From: Halodurantibacterium daqingensis
GTDB lineage: Bacteria > Pseudomonadota > Alphaproteobacteria > Rhodobacterales > Rhodobacteraceae
Length of the DNA stretch: 64,000 bases
Direction: 5' to 3'
Assembly (NCBI RefSeq): GCF_042666235.1
Contig: NZ_JBHTFQ010000002.1
Location: 1 to 64,000 of the forward strand
Below, in pieces: positions 25,529 to 33,980 of the stretch. The notes beneath the pieces were generated by a model. The model was given only the letters and a program-made list of their open reading frames with translations. It was not told where the DNA came from and searched no databases. Every line of letters begins with the position of its first letter. Within the stretch, counting starts at the first letter, position 1. The translations under genes were made by a program, and so were the position numbers.

Positions 25529-26860
25529 ATGATTGCCACAGCGCCTTCCGAGGGGATCGGGCCGATCACCCATCGCCGCGTTCTCAGGATCGCGCTTCCT
25601 ATCGTTCTTGCCAATATCACGGTGCCGATCCTTGGGGCGGTGGATACCGGCGTGGTGGGGCAGATGGGGGCTGCGGCGCCCATCGGTGCCGTTGGCGTCG
25701 GTGCGGTGATCCTTGCCTCGATCTACTGGGTTTTCGGTTTTCTGCGCATGGGCACCTCGGGCCTTGTCGCGCAGGCGGCCGGTGCCGGCGATCGCCCCGA
25801 AACTGCCGCGGTGCTGCTGCGTGCGCTTCTGATCGCGGCGGCGGCAGGGCTGATTTTCGTTCTGTTGCAAGGGCCGCTCATGGCCGGAGCCTTCCGCCTT
25901 GCCCCCGCCAGTGACGAGGTAGAGGCGCTGGCCCGCGCCTATCTTGGCATCCGGATCTGGGGGGCACCGGCCACCATCGCTCTTTATGCCGTGACCGGGT
26001 GGCTGATCGCGCTGGAACGGACGCGCGGCGTGCTGGTGTTGCAACTGTGGATGAACGGGCTGAACATCGTTCTGGATCTGTGGTTCGTGCTCGGGCTTGG
26101 CTGGGGGGTCGAGGGCGTCGCGATTGCCACGCTCATCGCCGAATGGACCGGGCTTGCCTTCGGGCTCTGGCTGTGCCGCGAGGCACTGGGGCTGCGCATA
26201 TGGCGCGAACCGGCACGGCTTTTCGATCCGCTGCGGTTGCGGCGGATGATTGCGGTGAACACCGATATCATGATCCGGTCGGTGGTGCTGCAAGGCAGTT
26301 TTACCACCTTTGTCTTTCTGGGCGCCGGCTTTGGCGATGTGACCCTGGCCGCCAACCAGGTTCTGCTGCAGTTTCTCGAAATCATCGCCTATGCGCTGGA
26401 CGGGTTTGCCTTCGCTGCCGAGGCGCTGGTCGGGCAGGCGGTGGGTGCGCGATCGGTGGCGGCGGTGCGGCGGGCGGCACGGATGACAAGCCTTTGGGGG
26501 GCGGTAGCGGCGGTTCTTCTTGCGGCGGGATTCCTGCTGGCGGGGCCTGCGGTGATCGACGTGATGGCCCGCGACCCCGAAGTGCAGGCCGCCGCGCGCA
26601 GCTATTTGCCCTGGATCGCCGCCGGCGCGTTGCTGAGCCTTGCCGCCTATATGTTCGACGGGATCTTCATCGGCGCGACCGCGACGCGCGAAATGCGCAA
26701 CGCGACGCTGCTGTCGGTGGCGATCTATGTGGGGATGGTGCTGCTTCTGGTGCCGCACTGGGACAACCACGGTCTTTGGGCAGCGCTGTTGGTGCTGAAC
26801 GTCATGCGCGGGCTGACACTCTGGGCGCTTTATCCGCGGATCGAGCGGCGCCTGGGCTAA
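25529..26860 (+). CDS. MATE-family efflux transporter (DinF-like)
   Basis: A 443-residue membrane protein with twelve hydrophobic segments in two MATE halves. Typical sequences are RIALPIVLANITVPILGAVDTGVVG at the N-terminus (helix 1, with the Asp seen in DinF-type carriers) and LDGFAFAAEALVGQAVGA in helix 7-8. MATE proteins export cationic drugs or metabolites with Na+ or H+. It starts 15 bp after the thioesterase pair, possibly co-transcribed. It is convergent with pyrD, overlapping its stop by four bases. Confidence 0.92.
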   Translation: MIATAPSEGIGPITHRRVLRIALPIVLANITVPILGAVDTGVVGQMGAAAPIGAVGVGAVILASIYWVFGFLRMGTSGLVAQAAGAGDRPETAAVLLRALLIAAAAGLIFVLLQGPLMAGAFRLAPASDEVEALARAYLGIRIWGAPATIALYAVTGWLIALERTRGVLVLQLWMNGLNIVLDLWFVLGLGWGVEGVAIATLIAEWTGLAFGLWLCREALGLRIWREPARLFDPLRLRRMIAVNTDIMIRSVVLQGSFTTFVFLGAGFGDVTLAANQVLLQFLEIIAYALDGFAFAAEALVGQAVGARSVAAVRRAARMTSLWGAVAAVLLAAGFLLAGPAVIDVMARDPEVQAAARSYLPWIAAGALLSLAAYMFDGIFIGATATREMRNATLLSVAIYVGMVLLLVPHWDNHGLWAALLVLNVMRGLTLWALYPRIERRLG

Positions 26861-27915
26861 AGCCAGGCGCCCCGGTCGCTGCCTACAGCCTCGGCCACGG
26901 TGGCGAATCCATCCCGGGCCAGTAGCGCGTCCAGCCCCGACAGGACTTCGGGCACCAGCGACAGCCCGCCATAGACCAGCGCGGTGTAAAGTTGCACCGC
27001 CGATGCGCCGGCCCGGATCTTGGCATAGGCCTGTTCTGCCGTCGCAACACCGCCGACCCCGACCAGCGGCAGTGCTCCGTCGGTCAGCTGCGAAAGGCGG
27101 GCAAGCACCCTCGTCGAGCGCTCGAAAAGCGGCGCCCCCGACAATCCTCCCGCCTCGGCCGCACGGGGGCTGTGCAGCCCCTCGCGTGACAAGGTGGTGT
27201 TGGTGGCCACGATCGCATCCACCCCGGCCGCCTGCGCGACCTCGGCAATCGCAGCAAGATCGTCATCCGAGAGGTCGGGCGCGATCTTGAGAAAGATCGG
27301 CAGCGGACGGACAAGGCCCGAACGCACGGTCATCACCCGGTCCAGCAGCGCCGTCAGCGCCGCCGGACCCTGAAGATCGCGCAGCCGTTCGGTGTTGGGA
27401 GAGGATACATTGACCGTGGCGAAATCGAGATGGGCGGCGCAGCGCTCCAGCACCTGTGCGAAATCGGCGGCTCGGTCGCTGCTGTCCTTGTTCGCGCCAA
27501 GGTTCAGCCCGATCACGCCGGCCTGCGGACGCCGGGCCAGCCTGCTGGTAATGACATCGGCACCTTCATTGTTGAAGCCGAAACGATTGATGACGGCGCT
27601 GTCTTCGGGCAGGCGAAACAGCCTTGGACGGGGGTTTCCCGGCTGCGGGCGCGGCGTGGCGGCACCAACCTCGACAAAGCCAAAGCCCGCGCGGACGAGC
27701 GGCCCAAGCGCCTGCGCGTTCTTGTCAAAACCCGCGGCAAGGCCCAGCGGATTATCAAGCGCAAGCCCGGCAAGGTTACAGCGCAAACGATCCGAAACAA
27801 AGGGTTGCGGCAGCGGGGCCAGACCAAGGCGCAATGCGCGCAGCGCCGCGGCATGGGCGGCCTCGGGGTCAAGGCAGCGCAGAGCGGCAAGCCCGGCCTT
27901 TTCGAACAGACTCAC
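26857..27915 (-). CDS. pyrD: Dihydroorotate dehydrogenase (quinone), class 2
   Basis: A 352-residue membrane-associated flavoprotein oxidising dihydroorotate to orotate with quinone in pyrimidine synthesis. An N-terminal helical quinone-entry region (LFEKAGLAALRCLDPEAAHAAALRA) marks class 2. FMN-barrel motifs are NPLGLAAGFDKN, NRFGFNNEG, NVSSPNT (catalytic Ser), VATNTT and GVGGV. Start is one of two adjacent GTG codons (27918 or 27915) after GGAGG; the second shares bases with the stop of the upstream DUF952 gene, so translation is coupled. Confidence 0.95.
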   Translation of the reverse strand: MSLFEKAGLAALRCLDPEAAHAAALRALRLGLAPLPQPFVSDRLRCNLAGLALDNPLGLAAGFDKNAQALGPLVRAGFGFVEVGAATPRPQPGNPRPRLFRLPEDSAVINRFGFNNEGADVITSRLARRPQAGVIGLNLGANKDSSDRAADFAQVLERCAAHLDFATVNVSSPNTERLRDLQGPAALTALLDRVMTVRSGLVRPLPIFLKIAPDLSDDDLAAIAEVAQAAGVDAIVATNTTLSREGLHSPRAAEAGGLSGAPLFERSTRVLARLSQLTDGALPLVGVGGVATAEQAYAKIRAGASAVQLYTALVYGGLSLVPEVLSGLDALLARDGFATVAEAVGSDRGAWL

Positions 27916-28250
27916 CACATGCCCTCCGGGAAGATATGGCCGGTTGCGCCCAGCGGCAGCGATTTGTCCCACAGCACGTCGTCAAGCCGAAGGGGGCGGT
28001 AAAGGTGCGGGAAAAGCTGCCCGCCGCGCGAGGGTTCCCACCTGAGCGCGGGGCCGAGATCGTCCGCCCGCAGCGCCAGCAGCACCAGATCGCTTTCCTG
28101 TCCGAAGTGCCTGGCCGCGGTTTCGGCCACCTGCGCGGCGGTGGAGAAGTGGATGAAGCCGTCCGCGATATCGACGGGCGCGCCCGGCGTTTCGCCCGCG
28201 GCGCGGAAAGCATCCCATTCGGAGCGGCGGAAAATCTTGTAGATCAGCAT
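27912..28250 (-). CDS. DUF952 family protein
   Basis: A 112-residue protein of the DUF952 family, recognised by IYKIFRRSEWDAF, GFIHFSTAAQVAETAARHF, and WEPSRGGQLFPHLYRPL. No enzymatic role has been proven for this family; a small ADP-ribosyl-transferase-like fold has been suggested for it. ATG 28250 gives the standard start MLIYKIF; a longer frame to 28316 is not needed. It overlaps pyrD by four bases and is its only upstream partner, an arrangement frequent in Rhodobacterales. Confidence 0.85.
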   Translation of the reverse strand: MLIYKIFRRSEWDAFRAAGETPGAPVDIADGFIHFSTAAQVAETAARHFGQESDLVLLALRADDLGPALRWEPSRGGQLFPHLYRPLRLDDVLWDKSLPLGATGHIFPEGMW

Positions 28251-28407
28251 TCCTGCCTCATGCCTGCTTGACGAAGCGCGGTCAATGGTCGTGCGCTGCA
28301 CGCTTCGCGGGCGCATCGAACGCCGGCGCTACCCAAAGTCGTATCACCCTTTGACAGGCCGCGCGGCACAGGCCAGTCTGGCCCCATCAACAACGCGGAG
28401 ATTTCAG

Positions 28408-30009
28408 ATGGTTGCCCGGTTTCTGGCATCTGCCGCCGTTCTTGCCCTCACGGCAGGTGCGGCGCAGGCCGAGTTCACGCTCCACATCCTGCATGTCAAC
28501 GACTTCCACAGCCGGATCGAGCCCATCAACGCCTTCGATTCGACCTGCAGCGCCGAAGAGGATGCGGCAGGCGATTGCTTTGGGGGTGTTGCCCGGCTTT
28601 ACACCAAGATCAATGCCTTGCGCGACAGTCTGGTTCAGGATGGTCAGAACGTTCTTGTTCTGGATGCCGGTGACCAGTTCCAGGGCTCGCTGTTCTACAC
28701 GACCTACAAGGGCGCGGCCGAGGCCGAGTTCATGGAGGCGATCGGCTTTGACGCCATGGCGGTTGGCAATCACGAATTCGATGACGGCCCGCAGGGCCTT
28801 GCCGATTTCCTCGATCTGGTGAGCTTCCCGGTAATCTCGAGCAACCTTGACCTCAGCCGCTCCAACCTTCTGAACGGGCGGATCGAGAAGAGCCTGGTGC
28901 TTGAGGTGGGCGGCGAACGGATCGGGATCGTTTCGGCGCTTGCGACCGATACGGTCGATACGGCCGCGCCAGGCCCGGACGTGCTGTTTCAGGATGAGGT
29001 CGAGGCTCTCGCGGCCGAGGTCGACGCCCTTCAGGCCGAGGGGATCAACAAGGTCATCGCACTGACCCATGTGGGCTTTGTCCGTGATCAGGAGATTGCC
29101 GCAGAGGTTCCGGGCATTGATGCCGTCATCGGTGGGCATTCGCATACGCTCCTGTCCTCCAGCGCCCGTGACCGGCACGGCGCCTATCCCACCTGGGTCA
29201 GCCAGGAAGACGGCACCGCCGTTCCGGTAGTGCAATCCTATGGCTATGGCAAATATCTTGGCCATCTCGTGCTCGAATTCGATGCAGAGGGCAGGCTGAT
29301 CCATGCACATGGCGATTCGCTGCTGATCGATGCCTCGGTCGAACCTGACGCCGCGATCGCCGCACGTGTGGCGGAACTTGGCGAGCCGATCGCCGACCTG
29401 AAGGCGCAGGTCGTTGCGCAGCTTGATGGCCCGCTGGACGGGGACCGCGACAGTTGCCGGCAGGTCGAATGCAGCATGGGCAATGCGATTGCCGATGCGA
29501 TGCTGGCGCGGGTGGCGGATCAGGGCGTCAGCATCGCCATCCAGAACGGCGGCGGGATTCGCGCCAGCATCCAGGCGGGCGAGGTGACCATGGGCGACGT
29601 TTACACCGTCCTGCCGTTCCAGAACACGCTTGCCACCTTCCAGACCACGGGCGCGGTCATCATCGACGCGCTTGAGAACGGTGCAAGCCAGCTGGAAAGC
29701 GGGGCGGGACGTTTCGCGCAGGTCGCGGGGCTCACCTATACCGTGGATCCGGCGGCCGCGCCCGGTCAGCGGATCAGCGAGGTCATGGTGCGCGACGGAC
29801 AGGACTGGGTGCCGATCGACCCCGAGGCGACCTATGGCGTCGTGACAAACGATTACGTGCGGCAGGGGGGCGATGGCTTCCGGATGTTCGCCGCCCATGC
29901 CGAAAACGTCTATGACTATGGCCCCGATCTGGCGGATGTCCTTGCCGAGCATCTGGCCGCCGCCGATGGATATGAGCCCTATACCGACGGTCGCATCACC
30001 CGGAAGTAA
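28408..30009 (+). CDS. Periplasmic 5'-nucleotidase / bifunctional metallophosphatase
   Basis: A 533-residue secreted enzyme. The signal peptide is residues 1-21 (cut near AQA-E). The metallophosphoesterase domain (about 22-300) has HVNDFHSR, DAGDQFQGS, GNHEFDDG and GGHSHT, which supply the two-metal site. The 5'-nucleotidase C-terminal domain (about 340-500) has QNGGGIRASI and NDYVRQGGDGF for substrate stacking. It dephosphorylates external nucleotides, feeding nucleosides to uptake and to salvage genes such as those at 10-15 kb. Start ATG 28408 follows GCGGAG. A GC-rich hairpin at 30017-30050 follows the stop. Confidence 0.93.
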   Translation: MVARFLASAAVLALTAGAAQAEFTLHILHVNDFHSRIEPINAFDSTCSAEEDAAGDCFGGVARLYTKINALRDSLVQDGQNVLVLDAGDQFQGSLFYTTYKGAAEAEFMEAIGFDAMAVGNHEFDDGPQGLADFLDLVSFPVISSNLDLSRSNLLNGRIEKSLVLEVGGERIGIVSALATDTVDTAAPGPDVLFQDEVEALAAEVDALQAEGINKVIALTHVGFVRDQEIAAEVPGIDAVIGGHSHTLLSSSARDRHGAYPTWVSQEDGTAVPVVQSYGYGKYLGHLVLEFDAEGRLIHAHGDSLLIDASVEPDAAIAARVAELGEPIADLKAQVVAQLDGPLDGDRDSCRQVECSMGNAIADAMLARVADQGVSIAIQNGGGIRASIQAGEVTMGDVYTVLPFQNTLATFQTTGAVIIDALENGASQLESGAGRFAQVAGLTYTVDPAAAPGQRISEVMVRDGQDWVPIDPEATYGVVTNDYVRQGGDGFRMFAAHAENVYDYGPDLADVLAEHLAAADGYEPYTDGRITRK

Positions 30010-30016
30010 CGCAAAA

Positions 30017-30050
30017 GGGCAGGCGGGGTCTTGCACAGGCCCCGCCGCCC
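30017..30050 (+). terminator. GC-rich hairpin after the 5'-nucleotidase gene
   Basis: GGGC-A-GGCGGGG pairs with CCCCGCC-G-CCC around an 11-nt loop, eight bases past the stop codon. No T-tract follows, so termination might need Rho or be incomplete, letting transcription reach the tRNA-Gly gene 23 bp later. Confidence 0.5.
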
Positions 30051-30072
30051 GCCTATACCAAGCGTCAGGCGC

Positions 30073-30146
30073 GCGGGTATGGTGTAATGGTAGCGCCTCA
30101 GCCTTCCAAGCTGATGGTGCGGGTTCGATTCCCGCTACCCGCTCCA
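30073..30146 (+). tRNA. tRNA-Gly (UCC)
   Basis: A 74-nt cloverleaf with acceptor arms GCGGGTA and TACCCGC, discriminator T and encoded CCA. The anticodon loop CTTCCAA gives anticodon UCC, for GGA/GGG codons. It lies downstream of the nucleotidase gene. Confidence 0.95.
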
Positions 30147-30251
30147 GTTTTTACCTGATCTGTCGAAACAGGCCCTACCGTTGCGGGGGCCTGCTATAGT
30201 ATGCCACCGGCACCGTCCGGGGTTGCGTGCTGCCGTGACGCTGTCCGCCGT

Positions 30252-30278
30252 GTTGCCCGGACCAGCGGCCCGGGCAAC
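30252..30278. terminator. Hairpin between tRNA-Gly and the AGCS gene
   Basis: Inverted repeat GTTGCCCGG and CCGGGCAAC with a 9-nt loop, 28 bp past the stop of the minus-strand AGCS gene. No T-tract on either strand. It could terminate transcription from both directions. Confidence 0.4.
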
Positions 30279-30305
30279 ATGTCGGGGGCAGGGCGCCCGC
30301 CGTGT

Positions 30306-31850
30306 TCAGCGGTGGCGGCGGATTTCGCCTGCTTTCAGCCGCTCGATGTACTGGGTCACCTCGGCCTTCACCACCGGCATCAGGGCGTAGAGCCCGATGA
30401 TGTTGACCACCGCCATCGCAAAGATCGCCGCGTCCGAAAAATCGATCACCGGATCAAGGCTTGCCGCCGCGCCGATGATCACGAACAGGCAGAACAGCAG
30501 CTTGAATATCAGTTCCTGACGCGGGGATTCGCCGAACAGATAAGTCCAGGCCTTGAGCCCGTAGTAGGACCAGGAAATCATGGTGGAAAAGGCGAAAAGA
30601 ACCACCGCGACCACCAGCACATAGGGAAACCACCAGATCGCGGCGCCAAAAGCGGCCGACGTCAGGCTGACTCCGGTCTGGTCGCCGACGGTGGCGACAC
30701 GTCCGCCCTCGACGATATAGAGGCCGGTCTCGGGATCCTGCAGAAGCTGGCCGGTGATGATGATGACCAGCGCCGTCATGGTGCAGATCACCACCGTGTC
30801 GATGAAGGGTTCCAGCAGTGCGACAAAGCCTTCCGTGACCGGTTCTTTGGTGCGGACCGCCGAATGGGCGATCGCGGCAGAGCCCACGCCGGCCTCGTTC
30901 GAGAAGGCAGCGCGGCGGAAGTCCTGAATCAATGCGCCGACCATGCCTCCGGCCACACCCAGCCCGGTAAAGGCGCCGGCCAGGATCTGCCCCAGCGCCC
31001 AGATGATCTGGTCGTTGTAGATGATCAGGATGACCACCGCGGCACCGACGTAAAGGATGCCCATGAACGGCACGACCCGTGATGTGACGCGGGCTATCGA
31101 TTGCAGCCCGCCGATGATGACCGCAAAGACAAGGCCTGCAAAGACCACGCCCGTCACCCAGCCGGGATAGGCGCCAACCACCCCGGCGATCTGCTGATGG
31201 GCCTGATTTGCCTGAAACATGTTGCCGGCGCCAAGCGCACCCAGCACACAGAACACCGCAAAAAGCACAGCGAGAATGCGCCCGCCGGGCAGACCGCGTT
31301 CCGCAAAACCCTTGGTGAGGTAATACATCGGCCCGCCCGAGACTGTCCCGTCGGCATATTCGTTGCGATATTTGACGCCCAGGGTGCATTCGGTGAACTT
31401 GGTGGCCATGCCCAGAAGGCCCGCCACGATCATCCAGAAAGTCGCGCCCGGCCCGCCGATGCTGACCGCAACGGCGACGCCCGCGATGTTGCCCAGCCCG
31501 ACGGTTCCCGACAGCGCGGTGGCAAGCGCCTGAAAGTGGCTCACCTCGCCCGGATCGCGCGGATCGGCATAGCGTCCGCGCACGATGGCCACCGCATGAC
31601 CGGCCATGCGCAACTGGATGAAGCCGAAGTAAAATGTCAGCACCGCCGCGGCCACCACCAACCACATCACGATCCAGGGAAACTCGGTCCCCGGCAGGTT
31701 CGAGAAGATGATCGACACGAACCAGCCGGTGGTCTGTGCGAAAAAGCTGTTGATGGTTTCGTCAATCCCCTGCGCCATCGCGGCGGCCGGGGCCGTTGCC
31801 GCCACAAGCGCAAGTGCCGCAATCCTTCTTGGATTATCACGTTTCAACAT
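30306..31850 (-). CDS. AGCS-family sodium:alanine/glycine symporter
   Basis: A 514-residue Na+-coupled amino acid importer. About eleven hydrophobic segments; hallmark blocks are ALSGTVGLGNIAGVAVAVSIGGPGATFW, GGPMYYLTKG and FSNEAGVGSAAIAHSAV, which are the AGCS signatures. The N-terminus (residues 1-26, ending AAAMAQG) looks like a cleaved signal peptide, unusual but recurrent in alphaproteobacterial members. CAGGTGAGG precedes the ATG. It is monocistronic; the following ABC exporter diverges across 220 bp without a gene. Alanine, glycine or serine are possible substrates. Confidence 0.92.
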   Translation of the reverse strand: MLKRDNPRRIAALALVAATAPAAAMAQGIDETINSFFAQTTGWFVSIIFSNLPGTEFPWIVMWLVVAAAVLTFYFGFIQLRMAGHAVAIVRGRYADPRDPGEVSHFQALATALSGTVGLGNIAGVAVAVSIGGPGATFWMIVAGLLGMATKFTECTLGVKYRNEYADGTVSGGPMYYLTKGFAERGLPGGRILAVLFAVFCVLGALGAGNMFQANQAHQQIAGVVGAYPGWVTGVVFAGLVFAVIIGGLQSIARVTSRVVPFMGILYVGAAVVILIIYNDQIIWALGQILAGAFTGLGVAGGMVGALIQDFRRAAFSNEAGVGSAAIAHSAVRTKEPVTEGFVALLEPFIDTVVICTMTALVIIITGQLLQDPETGLYIVEGGRVATVGDQTGVSLTSAAFGAAIWWFPYVLVVAVVLFAFSTMISWSYYGLKAWTYLFGESPRQELIFKLLFCLFVIIGAAASLDPVIDFSDAAIFAMAVVNIIGLYALMPVVKAEVTQYIERLKAGEIRRHR

Positions 31851-32070
31851 GGGTTACCTCACCTGTTTCGATGGCGCGGGTCAATGGCACGGTTGTTTTC
31901 CGGTGAAAACCCGGTTCTTGCGTCAACTGGCCCGTCGTTCTGCAACATGGCGCAGCAAAGCGGCAGATCAACCGGAGGCAGAAACGCAGCCGCGTCCACG
32001 CGTCGCCCCTCGGACGCTTGCCCCAGAAGGGGGTGTCGCTTAAACCGGAACGGCAAAAAAGGGACAGGTC

Positions 32071-33864
32071 ATGGCGAAAAACGGTGCAACGGCTCTGGAA
32101 GAGCGGCAATCCTCGCGGCGGATCGGGGCGTTGCGCGGGCTTGTGCCCTTCGTCCTGCCGTATCGCCGGCTGGTTGCCGGGGCTGTCGCGGCGCTTATCC
32201 TGACGGCGATGGTGTCGCTGGCGCTGCCGCTTGCAGTGCGCCGCGTGGTGGATACGTTCAATGCCGATGAAGCGGCGCTTCTGAACCAGTATTTTGCCGG
32301 CGCGATGGGGATTGCGGCGCTGCTCGCGCTCGGAACCGGGTTGCGCTATTATCTGGTGACGCGGCTGGGCGAGCGGGTCGTGGCAGATATCCGGCGCGCG
32401 CTGTTCGACCGCATGATCGGCATGAGCCCTTCGTTCTTCGAGCGGATCATGACGGGCGAGGTGTTGTCGCGCCTGACCACTGATACCACCCTGATCCTGT
32501 CGGTGATCGGCTCCAGCGTCTCGATCGCGCTGCGCAACCTGCTTCTGCTGTTCGGCGGGCTGGCGCTGATGCTGCTGACCAGCGCCAAGCTGACCGGGCT
32601 GGTCCTGCTGATCGTGCCGGTGGTGATCGTGCCGATCATCACGCTGGGCCGAAAGCTGCGTGGCCTCAGCCGCGAAAACCAGGACTGGATCGCGCAAAGC
32701 TCGGGCAATGCCTCCGAGGCGCTGGGCGCGGCACAGACGGTTCAGGCCTTCACCCACGAACTGATCAGCCGCAGCACCTTCGGCAGCGTGACGGAACGCT
32801 CCTTCGAGGCGGCCCGCAAACGGATCGGCACCCGCGCCGTCATGACGGTGATCGTGATCTTTCTGGTTTTCTCGGGTATCGTTGGCGTGCTCTGGATCGG
32901 CGCGAATGACGTGCGCGCGGGAAACATGACGCCGGGCGAGCTGATCCAGTTCGTGATCTACGCGGTGATGGTGGCGGGATCCGTCGGCGCCCTGTCCGAA
33001 ATCTGGGGCGAGTTGCAACGTGCCGCCGGCGCGACCGAGCGGCTGGTCGAGCTTCTGGAGGCGACCGATGCCGTGCAGGATCCGATCGCACCTGTCGCGC
33101 TGCCCCGCCCGGTTGCGGGGCGGATCGGCTTTGACAATGTGACCTTTCACTATCCGGCCCGTCCCGAGATGGCGGCGCTGAACGGCGTTTCGCTTGTCGT
33201 CGAACCGGGCGAAACCGTGGCACTGGTGGGCCCGTCGGGGGCCGGCAAGACAACCATCATCCAGCTTCTGCAGCGTTTCTATGATCCGACCAGCGGAACA
33301 GTCACGATCGACGGCGTGGACCTGCGGGCAATGGAGCGGTCGGATTTCCGCCGTGCGATCGCCATGGTGCCGCAGGATGCCGTGATCTTCGCCACCACGG
33401 CGCGCGAGAACATCCGCTTTGGTCGCCCGGAGGCCAGTGACGCGGAAGTCGAAGCCGCCGCCCGTGCCGCCGCCGCCCATCCCTTCCTTGTCGCGTTGCC
33501 CGAAGGCTATGACACTCAACTGGGCGAACGCGGGATCATGCTGTCGGGCGGCCAGCGCCAACGTATTGCGATCGCCCGCGCGATCCTGCGCGACGCGCCG
33601 ATCCTTCTGCTGGACGAAGCGACCTCGGCACTGGACGCCGAATCCGAGCGGGCGGTGCAGACGGCGGTCGAACAGCTTGCACACGGCCGCACCACATTGA
33701 TCGTCGCGCATCGCCTGGCCACGGTGAAGAAGGCCGACCGGATCCTTGTGTTCGATCAGGGCCGGATCGTCGCCAGCGGCACCCACGACGAACTGGTTGC
33801 TGCCGGCGGGCTTTATGCCCGGCTGGCCCGGCTGCAGTTCACCGATGGCAGTCAGGCGGCCTGA
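32071..33864 (+). CDS. ABC exporter with fused membrane and ATPase domains
   Basis: A 597-residue half-transporter. Residues about 25-320 form the six-helix ABC transporter membrane domain; 345-590 the ATPase with Walker A GPSGAGKTT, signature LSGGQRQR, Walker B ILLLDEATSALD and the H-loop His of IVAHRL. The closest general types are MsbA/LmrA-like lipid or multidrug exporters; the substrate cannot be read. It should work as a homodimer in the inner membrane. ATG 32071 follows GGGACAGGTC. The next gene, an acyl-CoA synthetase, begins 116 bp later and may be independent. Confidence 0.92.
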   Translation: MAKNGATALEERQSSRRIGALRGLVPFVLPYRRLVAGAVAALILTAMVSLALPLAVRRVVDTFNADEAALLNQYFAGAMGIAALLALGTGLRYYLVTRLGERVVADIRRALFDRMIGMSPSFFERIMTGEVLSRLTTDTTLILSVIGSSVSIALRNLLLLFGGLALMLLTSAKLTGLVLLIVPVVIVPIITLGRKLRGLSRENQDWIAQSSGNASEALGAAQTVQAFTHELISRSTFGSVTERSFEAARKRIGTRAVMTVIVIFLVFSGIVGVLWIGANDVRAGNMTPGELIQFVIYAVMVAGSVGALSEIWGELQRAAGATERLVELLEATDAVQDPIAPVALPRPVAGRIGFDNVTFHYPARPEMAALNGVSLVVEPGETVALVGPSGAGKTTIIQLLQRFYDPTSGTVTIDGVDLRAMERSDFRRAIAMVPQDAVIFATTARENIRFGRPEASDAEVEAAARAAAAHPFLVALPEGYDTQLGERGIMLSGGQRQRIAIARAILRDAPILLLDEATSALDAESERAVQTAVEQLAHGRTTLIVAHRLATVKKADRILVFDQGRIVASGTHDELVAAGGLYARLARLQFTDGSQAA

Positions 33865-33980
33865 GGCGCAGGTTCCGGTCAAAGCTTCGCAGCGTCACGC
33901 TTGCGCCATCCGGTGCAAGCCCGCATCCTTTCCGCACTGCCGCGCCGGGGCCAAAGGCGCGCTGACGGGAGGAGAAACGA

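Noticed and set aside
24875..26770. A 631-codon minus-strand frame over the thioesterase and MATE genes
   Set aside because: Antisense shadow; the plus-strand genes have Shine-Dalgarno sites, membrane helices and family motifs.
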